A program made the translations under genes and the position numbers. Below the pieces are notes generated by a model. The model did not search any database. It was not told where the DNA came from and was given only the letters and a program-made list of their open reading frames with translations. Source: Stutzerimonas stutzeri SDM-LAC (lineage in GTDB: Bacteria; Pseudomonadota; Gammaproteobacteria; Pseudomonadales; Pseudomonadaceae). Taken from it: DNA of 52,527 nt. This document shows positions 52,406 to 52,527 of this stretch, one piece after another (position 1 is the first letter of the stretch; each line of letters opens with the position of its first letter). The stretch is from positions 1-52,527 of the forward strand of contig NZ_AGSX01000116.1 of assembly GCF_000235745.1 (NCBI RefSeq). Direction: 5' to 3'.

Positions 52406-52527
52406 GCGTCAGGCTCTCGGGCAGGTCGGGCTAAGCTGCCGGAGGGCGACGGGATTGAACAGTGGCGCGGCGGGTGCGCCAGTGAGATTGGCTGGATCGC
52501 CACGACGCGAGCGCGACAATTCCCGCC

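Noticed and set aside
52406-52527. Possible C-terminal end of a minus-strand gene at the right edge
   Set aside because: Two minus-strand frames stay open from the edge to stops near 52409 and 52431, but the pieces are about 30-40 residues with no recognised family and frame bias does not decide between them.

Overview
The window looks like a piece of core chromosome from a Pseudomonas-type gammaproteobacterium, most probably the stutzeri group (Stutzerimonas). The DNA is GC-rich, and the gene order rep / GGDEF-EAL / betT / yifB / ubiK / glnK-amtB / sutA / xerC-dapF-lysA-lptM / cyaY / rnk / cyaA / argH / algZR / hemCDXY / dsbB / algQ / algP matches, from memory, the Pseudomonas aeruginosa layout around PA5250-PA5296. 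Two tandem ammonium transporter genes behind glnK are known from P. stutzeri A1501. The species call is inference.

Left part (1-9.8 kb), the more accessory section: a minus-strand three-gene cluster for alpha-glucosides (alpha-glucosidase, TreS-like GH13 enzyme, DUF1080 protein) diverges from a GAPDH-family gene and a cyclodeaminase-like gene. A gap of 555 bases holds a REP-like repeat cluster and then a perfect palindrome next to a good sigma70-type promoter. That promoter precedes an iron-type alcohol dehydrogenase, a CoA-acylating semialdehyde dehydrogenase (MmsA) and an IclR regulator, which looks like a self-contained catabolic module.

Middle (9.8-28.3 kb): Rep helicase, a dual-domain c-di-GMP protein, a BetT-type betaine/choline carrier, YifB and UbiK. 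Next comes the nitrogen-control locus: an NtrC-type site and a -24/-12 promoter lead into glnK-amtB-amtB. YjbQ and SutA follow; the sutA leader carries two long inverted repeats. On the minus strand, lptM-lysA-dapF-DUF484-xerC-HAD form an operon that ties lysine and cell-wall precursor synthesis to chromosome dimer resolution. It is interrupted by a seven-copy heptamer repeat. CyaY and Rnk run on the plus strand.

Right part (28.3-52.5 kb): class I adenylate cyclase, small conserved proteins, CorA, an NnrS-like protein behind argH, a chemoreceptor, the AlgZ/AlgR two-component system, a translationally coupled hemC-hemD-hemX-hemY operon, DsbB, AlgQ, the histone-like AlgP, an ABC-F ATPase, an MscS-like channel, TerC, a LysE exporter, a YaiI-family protein and a hotdog thioesterase.

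I found no tRNA, rRNA, CRISPR array, prophage, insertion sequence or obvious defence system. The observations best worth following up are regulatory: perfect AlgR-box matches upstream of algZR and in the alpha-glucosidase/GAPDH divergent region (with a near match before hemC), the sutA leader repeats, the glnAp2-like spacing at glnK, and unusual substitutions in the TreS-like enzyme.
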